From: Herbiconiux solani NBRC 106740
GTDB lineage: Bacteria > Actinomycetota > Actinomycetes > Actinomycetales > Microbacteriaceae
Length of the DNA stretch: 64,000 bases
Direction of reading: 5' to 3'
Assembly (NCBI RefSeq): GCF_001571005.1
Contig: NZ_BCST01000009.1
Span: forward strand, 1 to 64,000
Made by a program: the position numbers and the translations under genes. The notes beneath the pieces were generated by a model. It saw only the letters and a list, made by a program, of their open reading frames with translations, searched no databases and was not told where the DNA came from. Below, piece after piece: positions 63,810-64,000 of the stretch; within the stretch, counting starts at the first letter, position 1; each line of letters begins with the position of its first letter.

Positions 63810-64000
63810 ATGAAGAAAATGCTCATAGCAACGGCAGCGATCGCCGCCGCAACGGCCCTCGCACTGTCCGGCTGCTCCAGCCGTGACGGCGGATCGACCG
63901 GTGGCTCCAGCGACGCCGCTGCCGCCGGCTTCCCCGCCGACTCCCTGATCGGTGTCGCGCTGCCCTCGAAGACCTCGGAGAACTGGGTTCTCGCCGGTGG
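63810..64000 (+). CDS. chvE: Sugar-binding lipoprotein of the ABC transporter (truncated by window edge)
   Basis: Only the first 63 codons are present. A signal peptide MKKMLIATAAIAAATALALS ends in the lipobox LSGC (Cys21), followed by a Ser/Gly-rich spacer and the mature start SLIGVALPSKTSENWVLAG, typical of ChvE/GguA-associated periplasmic binding proteins. The name chvE rests on the operon and this short block. A GAGAAAG site lies upstream of the ATG. Confidence 0.85.
   Translation, partial: MKKMLIATAAIAAATALALSGCSSRDGGSTGGSSDAAAAGFPADSLIGVALPSKTSENWVLAG

Overview
The window is about 70% GC, densely coded and free of phage or insertion sequences. Actinobacterial signs are an rRNA leader with a boxA-like antiterminator, many leaderless GTG/ATG starts, a zinc-independent L36, a maltokinase, and WXG100/FtsK secretion genes. 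Gene content and order suggest the order Micrococcales, most likely Microbacteriaceae; the genus cannot be fixed from the sequence alone.

Layout. 1-500: promoter and leader of an rRNA operon running off the left edge (minus strand). 0.5-3.2 kb: tyrS and a DUF445 membrane protein. 3.2-3.7 kb: an Arr-type rifamycin ADP-ribosyltransferase. 3.9-8.5 kb: a probable zinc-homeostasis island: UPF0718 permease, TIGR03943/DUF1980 partner, an anchored propeller-like protein, a degenerate CobW-like protein, and a cysteine-free L36, the last two divergent around a Zur-like palindrome. 8.6-21.4 kb: housekeeping genes: two tRNA-Ser genes, an LCP enzyme, hydrolases, serS, a lipid kinase, an HTH-less LysR-like protein with DUF5997, maltokinase, pheA and pgm.

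21.4-27.9 kb: a catabolic island flanked by two copies of a 79-bp palindromic repeat. An IclR regulator and FMN reductase diverge from a five-gene operon: CaiB-type CoA-transferase, citryl-CoA-lyase-like protein, LigB-like and LigA-like extradiol dioxygenase subunits, and an amidohydrolase. The LigB-like protein keeps two iron-ligand histidines, but the third ligand and the catalytic histidine appear changed, so the substrate is probably not protocatechuate.

27.9-29.8 kb: two cell-wall enzymes. 30.0-54.6 kb: a 14-gene type VII-secretion-like locus, mostly overlapping genes on the plus strand: a 2027-residue Ig/Fn3 surface protein, MoxR, DUF58, a transglutaminase-like protein lacking its catalytic Cys, zinc-ribbon/RDD/FHA, PP2C, FHA, Ser/Thr kinase, FHA plus winged-helix-like domain, a three-ATPase EccC/EssC-type protein, a WXG100 protein, a WXG100 protein fused to a Gly-rich linker and repetitive C-terminus (candidate effector), and two small proteins. 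EccB, EccD, EccE and mycosin are absent from the window, so this is a reduced or divergent system with a phospho-signalling module inside it.

54.7-59.4 kb: a DHA2 drug exporter convergent with a metY and LLM flavin monooxygenase pair. 59.5 kb to the end: a ROK repressor followed by a multiple-monosaccharide ABC transporter (ATPase, permease, truncated lipoprotein receptor); the ROK promoter and the transporter promoter carry the same operator-like sequence.
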